Positions 38,712-48,900 of a DNA stretch of 64,000 nucleotides are shown piece after piece. The notes beneath the pieces are model-generated. The model did not search any database and was not told the DNA's origin. It saw only the letters and a list, made by a program, of their open reading frames with translations. This stretch comes from Opitutus sp. (GTDB lineage: Bacteria > Verrucomicrobiota > Verrucomicrobiia > Opitutales > Opitutaceae), in assembly GCA_024707325.1 (NCBI GenBank), contig JANPZY010000001.1:1798501-1862500 (forward strand). The letters run 5' to 3'. Every line of letters begins with the position of its first letter. The first letter of the stretch is position 1. A program made the translations under genes and the position numbers.

Positions 38712-39992
38712 TCAGAACGTGTAGTTCGCGGAAATGGTCACGAGGTGACGTGCGTAGTCGGCGAGCGACAGCGTCGAGTGGCTGTCGCGGAAGCGGTAGT
38801 TGCCAGACATGGTCCATGCGCGGGTGGCTCGGTAGCTCGCCCCGATGGACGCGATATAAACGTCGTCGTTCCGCGTGAGTCCGCGGTAGTCGCGTTCCTC
38901 ATACCCCAGCCTCGCGAACCCTTTTACGAAGTGACCGATGTCCTGATCCAGGTTGAGGTAGATCCGCGTGCTTTCGGTGGTGAGATTGTTCACCGAGAGC
39001 ACCTGGTTGCGTTCTGCATTGATGCCGATCTGCGTGGTCTCGCGGGCCTGCCAGCGAATGTTCAAACGACCCGCGATGCGGTTGCCGCCGACGTCGTTGA
39101 CGCCGGGAGTTTCGGCTCGCTGATAAGAGAAATAGAGGCCGCTCGTGAGCTTCGGAAACTTCGAACGGGGAAGAAACGGGCCCTCGAGGCCGACGGTGAA
39201 GATCGACCCGTTGTCCTCGGTTTCGCGGACGGTCGTTTCCGCGGCGTCGCGTCGCAGAATGCGATAACCGTAAGAGATCGACCCGCGCACATCGCCGAAG
39301 ACCGGGCGTGAGAATGCGACGGTAAACGTGTCGGAATTCTGGTCGATCTCCGTCGCCGAGAACGTGCGCTGCGTGCTCGCTTCGAGCCGGCGGTAGCGAA
39401 GGCTCGCGACGCTGCCTCCGAGGAAGTTCCGGTAGTTGAAGCCCGCGTTCAGGTTGAGGTGCTCCATCGTGCCGTAGATGTCGCGGTCCGTGTCCGTGAA
39501 GATCGCGCTGAGATCCACGCTGGTCTTCAGACCGGTGACGATCGTCGCTTCACCGTGCGCCAGAAAGGTGTCGGTGCTGATGCGTTCGTTGACGTCGTAG
39601 TTGATGTCCACGCTCTCGTTGTAGGCGAGACGGGCGACGCCGCTGACGCGCGGGCCGATGTCGGGTGGAAAACGCACCACGAGATTCGTGTGAATGTCCT
39701 CCGAATCGTATTCGCCGTAGTCGAGGTAGCGATTCACGCGCACGCCCGCCGAGCCCTCGAGTTTGATCTGCGCTGCGTCGCGCAGATAGCGGAATTCCGG
39801 ATAGATGCTGAAGATCAGATCGTCCTCGCTGTTCAGGCCTCCGTTAACGCGGGAGTCGTAGGTGGCCGAGGCCGTGGTGGAGAGGAGCAGTTCACCGCGA
39901 CCGAATTCATAAAACGCATGAAGGGGCGAGCTGGCGCTGACGAGGAATGCTGATCCGAGGACCAGGAGGGTAGAGGCGGACTTTATTTTCAT
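38712..39992 (-). CDS. outer-membrane beta-barrel protein of the polysaccharide locus
   Basis: 426 residues from the ATG at 39992. The signal peptide ends near LHA. Alternating amphipathic strands run through the whole protein, for example LLLSTTASATYDSRVNGG, YLDYGEYDSEDIHTNLVV and SISYGYRILRR. The protein ends in a C-terminal Phe (ISANYTF), the classic barrel-assembly signal. It resembles the large barrel proteins placed next to OPX genes in exosortase-type EPS clusters, which probably form or line the export pore. It is separated from the NusG-like gene by 120 bases. Confidence 0.8.
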   Translation of the reverse strand: MKIKSASTLLVLGSAFLVSASSPLHAFYEFGRGELLLSTTASATYDSRVNGGLNSEDDLIFSIYPEFRYLRDAAQIKLEGSAGVRVNRYLDYGEYDSEDIHTNLVVRFPPDIGPRVSGVARLAYNESVDINYDVNERISTDTFLAHGEATIVTGLKTSVDLSAIFTDTDRDIYGTMEHLNLNAGFNYRNFLGGSVASLRYRRLEASTQRTFSATEIDQNSDTFTVAFSRPVFGDVRGSISYGYRILRRDAAETTVRETEDNGSIFTVGLEGPFLPRSKFPKLTSGLYFSYQRAETPGVNDVGGNRIAGRLNIRWQARETTQIGINAERNQVLSVNNLTTESTRIYLNLDQDIGHFVKGFARLGYEERDYRGLTRNDDVYIASIGASYRATRAWTMSGNYRFRDSHSTLSLADYARHLVTISANYTF

Positions 39993-40112
39993 ACGGTGGT
40001 TGGAGGAAGCGGTGGACGGTGAACGGAGGAATCCCGGCAGGCTGCCGCCCTTGCGCCGCAATCGCGCGGAGCAAGAGCATGACTCCGCCAGAGCGGGCGG
40101 GACGCACGTGGA

Positions 40113-40694
40113 CTAGACGGCCGCGCCGCGTGCGGGCGAAACCAGCAGGCCTTCAGGCACGCCGACGGGCTGGTGGGTGGCTGCGAGATGGGTGGCGGGC
40201 ACGCTCACCTGCACTTCGCGACCAAGCAGGGAAAGGAGAATGCGGATGCGATCCGAGCCGTCGCAGCGCGCGAGCACGCGACCCTCGACGCTGCGGAAAC
40301 ATCCGGTGACGACACGCACCCAGGAGCCTTCTTCGAAGACCGGCTGCGCGGCCGGGCGAGACTCCACTTGCTGGCGCAGAAAATCGATCACGTGGTCCTC
40401 GATCGCGGGCGCTTGCTCCGCGAACGTCACGAGTCCCACCACGCCGCGCGTGCTCACCACGTGGCGCGTCTGCGCCGGATGCGAGAAACGCGCGAAGACA
40501 TAGCCGGGAAAAAGCGCCTCGCTCGTGCGCGTCACGCTGCCGTTGCGCAGCACCTTCGTCCCGCTGAACCGCGGAGCGAAAACATCGACCTCCACGCGCT
40601 CGCGCAAATTCGCGGCCGCGACCTCCTCGCGCCTCGGTTGAGTGCGCAGGCAGAACCAACGCGGCTGGTCGTGTGAGGTTCGTGCAAGGTTCAT
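40113..40694 (-). CDS. NusG/RfaH-family transcription antiterminator
   Basis: 193 residues. An NGN domain opens at RWFCLRTQPRREEVAAANL and continues LFPGYVFARFS. A C-terminal KOW-like domain begins near VFEEGSWVRVVTGCFRSVEGRV. It is a specialised paralog rather than housekeeping NusG, judged by its place at the head of a polysaccharide operon and the lack of secE/rpl neighbours. RfaH-like proteins bind paused RNA polymerase and let it read long operons, so the inferred target is the 25-kb set of genes downstream. Confidence 0.85.
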   Translation of the reverse strand: MNLARTSHDQPRWFCLRTQPRREEVAAANLRERVEVDVFAPRFSGTKVLRNGSVTRTSEALFPGYVFARFSHPAQTRHVVSTRGVVGLVTFAEQAPAIEDHVIDFLRQQVESRPAAQPVFEEGSWVRVVTGCFRSVEGRVLARCDGSDRIRILLSLLGREVQVSVPATHLAATHQPVGVPEGLLVSPARGAAV

Positions 40695-40897
40695 GCGTGC
40701 CGGGACTTGGTTGCGATGTCCGGCCCACTGTCACTTGTCGGTGCCAAACGTTCCCGCGTCCCGCGCGGTAATCGGGGATTCCCTTACCATCGGCCGGGCA
40801 AGCGGACTGACCATTCGGCAAGGCGCCCGCCGATTACATTCCCGCGCGCAGAAGGCTACGATGTTCACGCAATCCTACCCCGCGGAGAACACACAAA

Positions 40898-42301
40898 ATG
40901 GTTAATCATCGGAGACAGGGGCTCACCCACCTGCATGGCTGCGCCCTCACAGTGACTGCGGTCGCCGTCTATGTTTTATGGTGCGCGCTCGCACAGCTCG
41001 CCGGTTGGATTCAACTCACGAAAGGCGTCGACCTTTCGCTCTATCTCCTCGGCGTCATCGTCGCCTCGGTCTGGGTGCATCACAACCTCTCGGTGGTTTC
41101 GCATCGCCTGGGCGACATGGACATCATCGAAGCGCTGCGCACCGCGAAATATCAGATCCTGCGCTTCGTCGCCGTGCTCGTGACGCTGGCGTTCGTGACC
41201 AAGGACAGCGACATGTCGCGCGCCTTCCTGCTCGGTTACGTGGCGCTGATGATTCCGGTCTTCACGATGTCCAATGTCTATTGGCCGAAGGTCATCATTC
41301 GCCTCCTCCTGCACGGCGTGCGGATGCGCGTGGTGATCGTCGCCAAGAGCAACGAGATCCCGCGGCTCCACGCGATGATGGCCGATCGCGCGCATCTCGG
41401 CGTGGAAGTCATCGGCTGGGTCGGTGAAGGCACCGCCATCGATTGCGCGCTGCCGAAGCTCGGTGCGCTCCACGAACTCAAACACATCCTCGCCGAACAC
41501 GACGTTTCCCAAGTCGTGATCTCGCAACAGGCATTTCCGCCGGAGGAAGGTCGCGCGATCGCGCAGTGCGCCGAAGAGGCCGGCTGCCGCGTGCGCTTCT
41601 TCGCCAACGTGCAACTCTACTTCCCGCACCGGCAGGTCAGCATCGAGCACGACGGTGAGTTCGCTTTCGCGAGCCTCCTGTCCGAACCGCTCGACAACCC
41701 GGCCAATCGTCTGGTCAAGCGCAGCCTCGACATCGCGATCTCGCTGCCGGTCGTCCTTTTTGTTCTCCCGCCGCTCACGTTTGTGGTGTGGCTCATGCAG
41801 CGCTTCCAGTCGCCGGGTCCGGTCATTCACCGCCAGTATCGCTCGGGCCTCAATCGCCGGAAGTTTCTCATCTACAAATATCGCACGATGCACGTCTCGA
41901 CGGAGAAGAACGCGCTCACCCAGCAGGCGCAGAAACAGGATTCGCGCATCTATCCGTTTGGCCGCTTTCTCCGCCGCACGAGCCTCGATGAGTTTCCTCA
42001 GTTCCTGAACGTGCTCCGCGGCGAGATGAGCGTGAGCGGACCGCGTCCGCACCTCCTCGAGCACGACGAGCAATTCGCGAAAGTGGTGAACACCTATTAT
42101 ACGCGTCACTTCGTGAAGCCCGGCATCACCGGTCTCGCGCAGAGCCAGGGGTATCGCGGAGAAATCTCGGAGCCGCGTCTCCTGCACAAGCGCATCGGTT
42201 ACGACATGTTCTATGTGCGCCGCTGGAGCTTCGCGCTCGACATCCGGATTCTCGTGCAGACCGCGCGTCAGATCGTGTTTCCGCCGAAGACAGCTTACTG
42301 A
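40898..42301 (+). CDS. WcaJ-like undecaprenyl-phosphate hexose-1-phosphate transferase
   Basis: 467 residues. Four membrane helices fall in the first 150 residues, then a CoA-binding-like Rossmann domain (RVVIVAKSNEIPRL). The catalytic bacterial-sugar-transferase domain starts at VKRSLDIAISLPVVLF, with FLIYKYRTMHV, RRTSLDEFPQFLNVLRGEMS (the Asp-Glu pair), SGPRPHLLEHDEQF and HFVKPGITGLAQSQGYRG. It should load the first sugar phosphate onto undecaprenyl phosphate and so start the repeat unit. It is transcribed divergently from the long operon across a 203-base gap that probably holds both promoters. Confidence 0.92.
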   Translation: MVNHRRQGLTHLHGCALTVTAVAVYVLWCALAQLAGWIQLTKGVDLSLYLLGVIVASVWVHHNLSVVSHRLGDMDIIEALRTAKYQILRFVAVLVTLAFVTKDSDMSRAFLLGYVALMIPVFTMSNVYWPKVIIRLLLHGVRMRVVIVAKSNEIPRLHAMMADRAHLGVEVIGWVGEGTAIDCALPKLGALHELKHILAEHDVSQVVISQQAFPPEEGRAIAQCAEEAGCRVRFFANVQLYFPHRQVSIEHDGEFAFASLLSEPLDNPANRLVKRSLDIAISLPVVLFVLPPLTFVVWLMQRFQSPGPVIHRQYRSGLNRRKFLIYKYRTMHVSTEKNALTQQAQKQDSRIYPFGRFLRRTSLDEFPQFLNVLRGEMSVSGPRPHLLEHDEQFAKVVNTYYTRHFVKPGITGLAQSQGYRGEISEPRLLHKRIGYDMFYVRRWSFALDIRILVQTARQIVFPPKTAY

Positions 42302-42328
42302 CCAAACATCGGCCCGGTTCGCGCCTGC

Positions 42329-42509
42329 GTGCGGACCGGGCCGTGACTGCTTGCGGCTCGAGTCGCGCTGATGAGCGGACCGGGGCGAGCCCGTGTGCGC
42401 ACCGCGTCGAGCCACGGTGCGGACCGAGTCGCGACACGTTGCGGACACGGTCGCGACAAGGTGCGGACCGCCTCGGACCAAAGTGCGCACCGCATCGCGA
42501 CGGGGTGCC
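42329..42509 (+). repeat. 22-bp tandem array B (8 units)
   Basis: Units start every 22 bases from 42329 to 42483, with a partial ninth at 42505. Typical units read GTGCGGACC, a G/C-rich triplet, then TCGCGACA or TCGAGCCA. The array begins 28 bases after the WcaJ-like stop and lies in the convergent gap before the response regulator. Confidence 0.9.
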
Positions 42510-42520
42510 GTTTACATCTT

Positions 42521-42580
42521 TCTCGTTCTTCGTTTTCGGGAACGAGAACGATGAGCGCCGTATCCGTTCCTGGGATACGG
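42521..42580. repeat. two hairpins downstream of array B
   Basis: The first stem pairs TCTCGTTC (42521-42528) with GAACGAGA (42540-42547). The second pairs CCGTATCC (42558-42565) with GGATACGG (42573-42580) and lies 6 bases from the end of the opposing response-regulator gene. Neither has a T tract. The first resembles the hairpin at 58302-58339 beside array D. Confidence 0.6.
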
Positions 42581-42586
42581 GAAATT

Positions 42587-42958
42587 TCAGGCCGCGAGCG
42601 TCGCCACGGCGGCAAGCAGCTCGGAGCGCACGAAGGGCTTGCGGATGAATTGCGCGTCCTTGTGCGCGTTGCGGTGATCCATCACGAGGACCTCATCGGC
42701 AAAGCCTGACATGAAGAGAATGCGCAGGGGGCCGAAGCGGGCGACGGCGTCGCGCGCGAGAGCGAGGCCGTTCTCCGCGCCGAGCGCGATATCCATGAGA
42801 ATCATCAGCTCGGCGGGCGTGGGATGCTCGGAGAGAAATGCGTTCATCTCGCGTCCGTCGGAGGCGGTGGAGACTTCGTAGCCGGCTGAAGTCAGCGCAG
42901 CGGAGATGACCAGGCGAACATCTTCTTCATCCTCGACGACGAGTATTTCGCGGCGCAT
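42587..42958 (-). CDS. single-domain response regulator (CheY-like)
   Basis: 123 residues from the ATG at 42958. It is a lone receiver domain: acidic pocket VVEDEED, phospho-acceptor Asp in LMILMDIALGAENG (about residue 57), Thr/Ser in ILFMSGFAD and Lys in FIRKPF. There is no output domain, so it probably acts by protein contact or as a phosphate sink. It is encoded divergently from the histidine kinase, with about 200 bases between the starts. Confidence 0.85.
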   Translation of the reverse strand: MRREILVVEDEEDVRLVISAALTSAGYEVSTASDGREMNAFLSEHPTPAELMILMDIALGAENGLALARDAVARFGPLRILFMSGFADEVLVMDHRNAHKDAQFIRKPFVRSELLAAVATLAA

Positions 42959-43174
42959 GAGCACGATTTGACCACGGAGGGCGCGGCAAGTTCAAGGGGA
43001 GCTATAAACGGATCGAATACCCCGGGGGAATCCCGGTGTATCACTTCGCGGTGGTGAGAACATGAATGCCAATCTGTTTATTATCGGGTTTTTGAAGTTA
43101 AAATCGCGTTTTGCCCAAACCTTTTCCCGGGATGGCTGTCGGTCGCGCGGATGGTTTCCGCCCACGATACACGC

Positions 43175-44255
43175 ATGGGAAAAACGAAGGGTCCCAGGAT
43201 AAAGGATACACTGGGTGTCCGACGTCTCGTTCGCGGCGGACGACGCGTTCTGCGCGAGCCCGCGCTGGCGGATCTGCATGAGGCGTTGCACACGGCGACG
43301 TGGGTCGCGTGCGGTCAATCGCTGCGGCTGTTGCGCCTCGAAGGACCAAGCGAGCAGTCACCCCTTGCGGCGCTGCGGCCCGGTGCGGCTTCTTCGTGGC
43401 TCGAGCATGTGTGGCCCTGGGATGTGGCGCGCGTGAGTAATTTTCTTTCGGCGGACGTTGCGGAGGTGTCTCCAGTTCTCGAATACAGGATTTCCGTGGC
43501 CGGCGGCACGCCCTTGTGGGTGCGGCACTGGCTTTTCGGCCGCGTGGAGCGCGGCAGCGCCGTGGAGCTGCGCGGCGTGCTGCAGGCGATCGCGCCGCAG
43601 CAGCAGATTCACACGGTCTGCCTCGACCTGGCCGAGGAGGAGCGTTCGCGCATCGGCCAGGAACTGCACGACGACGTCTGCCAGGTGCTGGCGGGCGTGA
43701 ACTACATGATGAAGGTCGTGACGGGGCGCGCGCGCAAAGTCGCGCCGGCGCTCGGTCGCGAGCTCGAGGATCTCACGCAATGTCTCGCGGAGGCGATGAA
43801 TCGCACCCGCGCGATGTCGCATGCGCTTTTTCACAAGGACGAGCATGAGGCCTGCCTCCGCAGTGCTCTCGGCGAAGTCGCGTTGCGCGCGGAGGCTCGA
43901 TTCGGCGTGCCGATCGGGCTGCATTTTTCCGGCGCGTTTGCCTGCTCATTCCCCCGAGCAGGTCGCGCAAGTCGTGCGTATCCTGCACGACGCGCTGGCC
44001 GACGCGATCCGCGCTCGCAAAGCCACGGAAGTGGCCGTGCACCTCAGTCCCGCGCCCGGCGGCCTCGAGCTCCGGGTGGAGGACAATGGTCACGAACTGT
44101 ATTCAGCCTGTGTCCGCTCCGAGCTGAGGATCGCCCGTTACCGGGCGGAATTCCTCGGAGGTGACCTCACCGTCGACGGCAGCGGGGATCGTCCCACGCT
44201 CCGTCTTTTCTATCCCATTCCCCGCATTTCGCGGAAGAACGCCCAAGCCGCCTAA
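43175..44255 (+). CDS. HisKA_3-type histidine kinase, frameshifted
   Basis: The sensor part (about 1-140) has no recognised domain. The dimerisation/phosphorylation box ERSRIGQELHDDVCQVLAG holds the catalytic His. At 43951-43955 a run of five C breaks the frame; with four, GAFACSFPEQVAQVVRILHD continues into the ATPase domain and ends at 44255, directly before the response regulator. The N-box reads HDALADAIRAR instead of the usual QEALTNALRHA, so the Mg-binding Asn is replaced by Asp; the G-box keeps EDNG. The start is uncertain: the first 30 residues are unusually basic, and a GTG at 43215 in another frame (VSDVSFAADDAFCAS) could be the true N-terminus with a further shift near 43256. Confidence 0.7.
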
Positions 44256-44936
44256 GTGAAAACTCGCATTTACATTGTAGACGATCACCCCCTCGTTCGC
44301 CGGGGTCTGGTGACCTTGATCGAAGGCGAATCCGATATGGAAGTCGTCGGCCAGGCCGAGGATGCCAGCAAAGCGACCAGCGACATCATGAAGCTGCGTC
44401 CCAATCTGGTGATCGCCGACATCTCGCTGAAGGGCAACTCGGGCATCGAGCTCATCAAGAACATCAAGGCTTTTGATCCGAGCATCCAGGTGCTCGTGCT
44501 CTCGATGCACGACGAATCGGTGTATGCGCTGCGTGTGCTGAAGGCCGGAGCGCGCGCCTACATCATGAAAAACGATCTCATCGAGAAAGTGCTCGATGCG
44601 ATCCGCCGCATCCGGGCGGGACAACTCTACGTGAGCGACAATGTCGCGAGCCAGATGCTCAATCAGATCGTCACGGGCAAAGCCGAAGCGTCGGAGTCGC
44701 CCGTGAGCGGTTTGAGCGATCGCGAACTCGAGATCGTCACGCTGATCGGCAACGGTCTGCCGACGCGCGAAATCGCGGGCCGCCTCCATATCAGCGTGAA
44801 AACGGTCGAGACGCATCGCGCGCACATCAAGCGGAAGCTGAATCTTCGAAACGCGATGCAGCTCGTGCAGTTCTGCGTGCGCTGGACCGAAGAGAAAAAC
44901 ATCGGCTCCGCGCCCGTGCACTCTGAGACGGTGTAG
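44256..44936 (+). CDS. NarL/FixJ-type response regulator
   Basis: 226 residues from a GTG immediately after the kinase stop. The receiver domain has IYIVDDHPLVRRGL, phospho-Asp in LVIADISLKGNSG, and Lys in AYIMKND. The LuxR-type HTH at about 150-210 reads LSDRELEIVTLIGNGLPTRE, IAGRLHISVKTVETHRAHIK. It is the cognate partner of the upstream HisKA_3 kinase by adjacency and family match. Target genes cannot be deduced. Confidence 0.9.
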   Translation: MKTRIYIVDDHPLVRRGLVTLIEGESDMEVVGQAEDASKATSDIMKLRPNLVIADISLKGNSGIELIKNIKAFDPSIQVLVLSMHDESVYALRVLKAGARAYIMKNDLIEKVLDAIRRIRAGQLYVSDNVASQMLNQIVTGKAEASESPVSGLSDRELEIVTLIGNGLPTREIAGRLHISVKTVETHRAHIKRKLNLRNAMQLVQFCVRWTEEKNIGSAPVHSETV

Positions 44937-45220
44937 ACGATCAGCGCTGCGCGTGACTCCGCGAGTTGCGTGGAGCACGCGCTCGCGCGGCGAAAGGTCG
45001 CGCGAGTGCGGTTTCGTTTCGCGAGCGGGTGGCCCGCGCGGCGCGCTTGGTTGTGGCGAATCGTTTTCGATACCGAGCCCGCCGTGAAGCGCCGGTCACG
45101 CATGGCGCTGATCGCGAGTGGCTAAAAGAAGACGTCGCGCGCAGTGATAGGGTGGTTCCTTGTGCGCTCGGAGCGGACACTCGGTGTATTGACGTGACGA
45201 GCGCTTGAGAACCGGAGCCA

Positions 45221-45901
45221 GTGCGCTTGGATGAGCGCGTGCGTATCGTTATCGTTGAAGACCATGTGATGTTCCGCGAAGCCATCCGAAAGGTGTGCAA
45301 GTCGCAGTTCGGTCACGATGTGGTCGGTGAGACCGGTTCAGGTGTGGAGGCGGTGGACTTGATCCTGCGCGAGCGACCCGAGGTCGTGGTGCTCGATCTT
45401 TCGCTGCCGGACATGGATGGATTCACGGTCGTGGATCGGGTGCTGAAGGCGATGCCTCACCTGCGTATTCTCGTGCTCTCGGCTCATTGCGACGACTACA
45501 CGCTGTTCCGCGTCGATCAGACGGGCGTGCACGGTTTCGTGGACAAGAACAGCAACACGGTCTCCACCCTGAAGGAGGCGCTCGTGGCGGTGAGCGAGGG
45601 CCGGAACTATTTCTCGGCGGCGTTCCAGGAGGCGCGACAGGCGCGGCGCACCAATCCTTCCTCTTTCGTGAAGGTGCTGACGGAGTGGGAGCGCGCCGTG
45701 CTGAGCCTGATCGCGCGCGGCATGTCGGACGACGAGATCGGCGAGTGTCTCTCGATCTCGCCGCGCACGGTGCAGACGCACCGGAGCAACATGCTCCGCA
45801 AGCTGAACCTGAAAGGCACGCCGAAGCTGATCGCGTTCGGCATCGAGCACGGGTTTACGCAGATCCCAGCGAAGCGCGGATCGACTCCAGTTTTTCCCTG
45901 A
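45221..45901 (+). CDS. NarL/FixJ-type response regulator
   Basis: 226 residues from a GTG start. The receiver has IVIVEDHVMFREAI, phospho-Asp in VVVLDLSLPDMDG, and Lys in GFVDKNSN. The LuxR-type HTH is at about 150-205: LTEWERAVLSLIARGMSDDE, IGECLSISPRTVQTHRSNML. It is a paralog of the regulator at 44256, separated from it by 284 bases in which no gene was found. Its last 47 bases overlap the 3' end of the opposing hybrid kinase, so it may work with that kinase. Confidence 0.88.
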   Translation: MRLDERVRIVIVEDHVMFREAIRKVCKSQFGHDVVGETGSGVEAVDLILRERPEVVVLDLSLPDMDGFTVVDRVLKAMPHLRILVLSAHCDDYTLFRVDQTGVHGFVDKNSNTVSTLKEALVAVSEGRNYFSAAFQEARQARRTNPSSFVKVLTEWERAVLSLIARGMSDDEIGECLSISPRTVQTHRSNMLRKLNLKGTPKLIAFGIEHGFTQIPAKRGSTPVFP

Positions 45902-48900
45902 CCGCAGCGCATTCGCGCTGGGCGGCGGCGAGCAGTCCGCGAATTTTGTCGGAATCATCGGAGCCCGCGAGTTTCTGGAGATCGCGCGTCACGCGATTGA
46001 GCGCATCGGCTTTGATCATGCTCGCGTGGGAATCGAGCCGGTGCGCGGTGCGATGAATCTCGGACGGTTCGCCGGCCGCCACGGCTTCCTCCAACGCGCG
46101 GAGATCTTCGAACATCGCGTCGGTGAAACGCGTCGTCTGTTCGCGGAAGCCCGCCGCAGTGCCTTCGCCGAGGAAACGCAGCATCTCGAGGTCGAGGCCG
46201 GATTCGTGTTGGTCGTTGATCGCAGGTGCGGTCGATGTGGTCACGAGCGGCACGGAGGGCAATGCACCCTGGAGCTCGCGAATCGCGGCGGTGATTTTTT
46301 CCGGCGTGATCGGTTTCGAAATGAAACCGTCCATGCCGGCCTCGCGGCACATGTCGCGGTTGAACTTCGCGGAATACGCGGTCGTCGCGATGATGATCGT
46401 GTGCTGTCCCGGCGGCTCCACTGCGCGATAGGCGGCGGCGATTTCGGTGCCGATGGCGCCCGGAAGATTCCAATCCATGAACGCGATGTCGTAGCGTTTC
46501 TCGCGGAGGCGCGCGAGCGCGGTGGGACCGTCGTGGGCCACGTCGGACTCGATGCCGAGCCGGCGCAACACCGCCTGCATCGCGGTCGCGTTGTAGTCGA
46601 TGTCCTCGACCACGAGTGCGCGGAGCCGGGCCTGCAGCGGCGCGGTCGGTGCGGCAGCGTTTTCGTCGGCAGCGGGCAGCGGCAACGTGACCCAGAACGT
46701 CGAACCTTCGCCCGGGCGTGAATCGAGTCCCACTTCGCCGCCCATTTTTTCCGCGAGCACGCGGCAGAGCGCGAGACCGAGACCGGTGCCGCGGACATTG
46801 CCGCCGTGAGACGACTCGAGACGCGAGAACTTGGTGAAGAGCTTGGCGGCGTCTTCCGGGGCGATGCCGGGACCGCGATCGATGACCGCGAGCCGAATGC
46901 GGCCGGGCGAAACCGGGGCGATTTGCAGGATGACCGGTTTGCCGCCGCCGAACTTCAGGGCGTTCGAGAGAAAATTCAGAATGATCTGCTGCACGCGCGC
47001 GTGATCGCCACGCACGAGCGGCGGCACATCGGGCGTGCACGCGATCGTGATCTCCGTGCCGGACGTGCGTGCCTGTTCCGAGACCATGGCGACGGCCTGC
47101 TTGGCCGCGCCGAGCAACGAGAAATCCGCGGGGCGAAGCTCCACCGCGCCCGCTTCGATCTTTGCAAAATCGAGCACGTCGTCCACGAGCGTCGCGAGCA
47201 GCGTGGCGCACGAGCGCACGGAATGGGCGAGTTCGCGTTGTTTGGCATCGAGCGACGTTTCTTCGAGCGCGAACGAGAGACCCAGGATGCCGGAGATCGG
47301 ATTGCGAATCTCGTGGCTCATATTGGCGATGAACTCGGATTTCGCCGCGTTCGCCTGCGCGAGTTGCTCGGTCTTCTTCTCCACGAGTGCCTGCAGGCGA
47401 AGATTGTGCTGCCGCAGATAGTGCACGCGCCAACGGAAGCCCGCGTAGATCGCGGCGAGTCCCAGCAGGATCCACGCGGCCCACGCGAGCGGCGTGCGAT
47501 ACCACGGGGGAAGCACGGTCACGTCCCATGGCGTGACGGGACTGATCTGGCCCAAGCTGTCGATCGCGCGCACTTCGAGCCGGTAGTCGCCGGGTGCCAG
47601 ACCCGCGAGCGTCAGGTGAGTGGAGTGGGTCGGTTCGGACCAGCTTTGGTGGTCGAGCCGCGTCTGAAAGCGCAGTGCAGGACGGCGATTCCACTCCGTC
47701 GAGGCGTAGTCGAAACTCACCGTGTTGTTGCGGGCCGAGATACGGCTGCCCGAAACCGCGGCCGAGCGCACGAGCGGCGCGCGGGGCGGAGGCGGCGGCG
47801 TCAGGCCGCGAGGATCGAAACGCAGGAGACCTTCCGAACCTCCCACCCACACCCAGCCTTCGGCATCGACGAAAAGGCGGCGCACCACACCGATGTCGGC
47901 GAGTCCCTCGACGACGAAACCTTCCCAGGCGAATCCGCCGTCAGCGCGGGCGCTCATGCGCACGAGCGTCGCGGCGTTCGGACCATCGCGAAACGGACTC
48001 TTCAGCGCGATCCAGACGCGATTTTCACGATCGGGATTGGCGACCGCCGTGGCCGCGACGCGCGGAAAATTCGCGATCCGTTCCGGCGTCGCGGTCGGCG
48101 AACGATGGGCGAAGGCTCCTTCGTCCGAAAACACCACCATCGCGCTCGCGAACGGCGCCACCATGGTCGCGCCCGAGTAGGGCTGGCCGGACTCGGAAAA
48201 TATCTTCAGCACCTCGGCCGTGTTTTCCTTGAAACGCACCGCGAACACGCCGCCGGCGGGCGTGCCGGTCCACACCGTGCCGTCGCTAGCCTGCGCGGTC
48301 ACGAAGGACGCATCGGGCAGGGGAGCGCTGGCCTCGGTGATCCACTGTTCGCCGGTGAAACGCAGCTTCACGATTTCGGACGTGCCGGTGGTCGCGACGT
48401 AGCTGCCGGGCGCATTGCGCAGCGGACGGAAGGAAAACATGCCGAGTCGTGCGCGCACCGCGCGCATCGCGGTGCCGTCACGCCAGCGCATCACGCTGTC
48501 GTGCATCGGCGCATACACGGTGCCGTCCGGCTCGATGTGCAGATCGTAAGCCGGCATCGTGAGCTCCGGCACCGGCGTGAAGGAGCCGACACCGTCTCTC
48601 GTGAACGCGGCAGAAAAAACGCCGCGATCCGTGCCGACGAACATTCGCTCGCGATCACCCGCGATCGCCTCGACGACGCCCGTCGAGAGTCCGCTGCGCT
48701 CGTCGAAGCGTTGCGCAGAATCCCAGGCCGCGATGCGCGTGATGGCTTTGGGCGAGGAGACCCAGATCGATCCGTCCCGCGCAGCGACGACGCCGGTCGC
48801 ATACGGTGAGCCCAGTCCTTCCGCCGGGCCCAGGCGGCGCAGGAGCCGGCCGGCTGTATCCGCAATGAGGATACCGCTGTTGAGTGTGCCGATCACGATC

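Noticed and set aside
42521..42580. Intrinsic terminators at the convergent junction
   Set aside because: Stems are present but neither strand has a T tract after them, unlike the clear terminators at 11784-11812 and 51431-51463.
44937..45220. A small + strand gene between the two response regulators
   Set aside because: The only open frames are Arg/Ala-rich with no motif and no ribosome-binding site.
46806..48809. A 667-codon open frame on the + strand
   Set aside because: It is antisense to the hybrid kinase, whose domains are unmistakable; its composition is that of a complementary-frame shadow.
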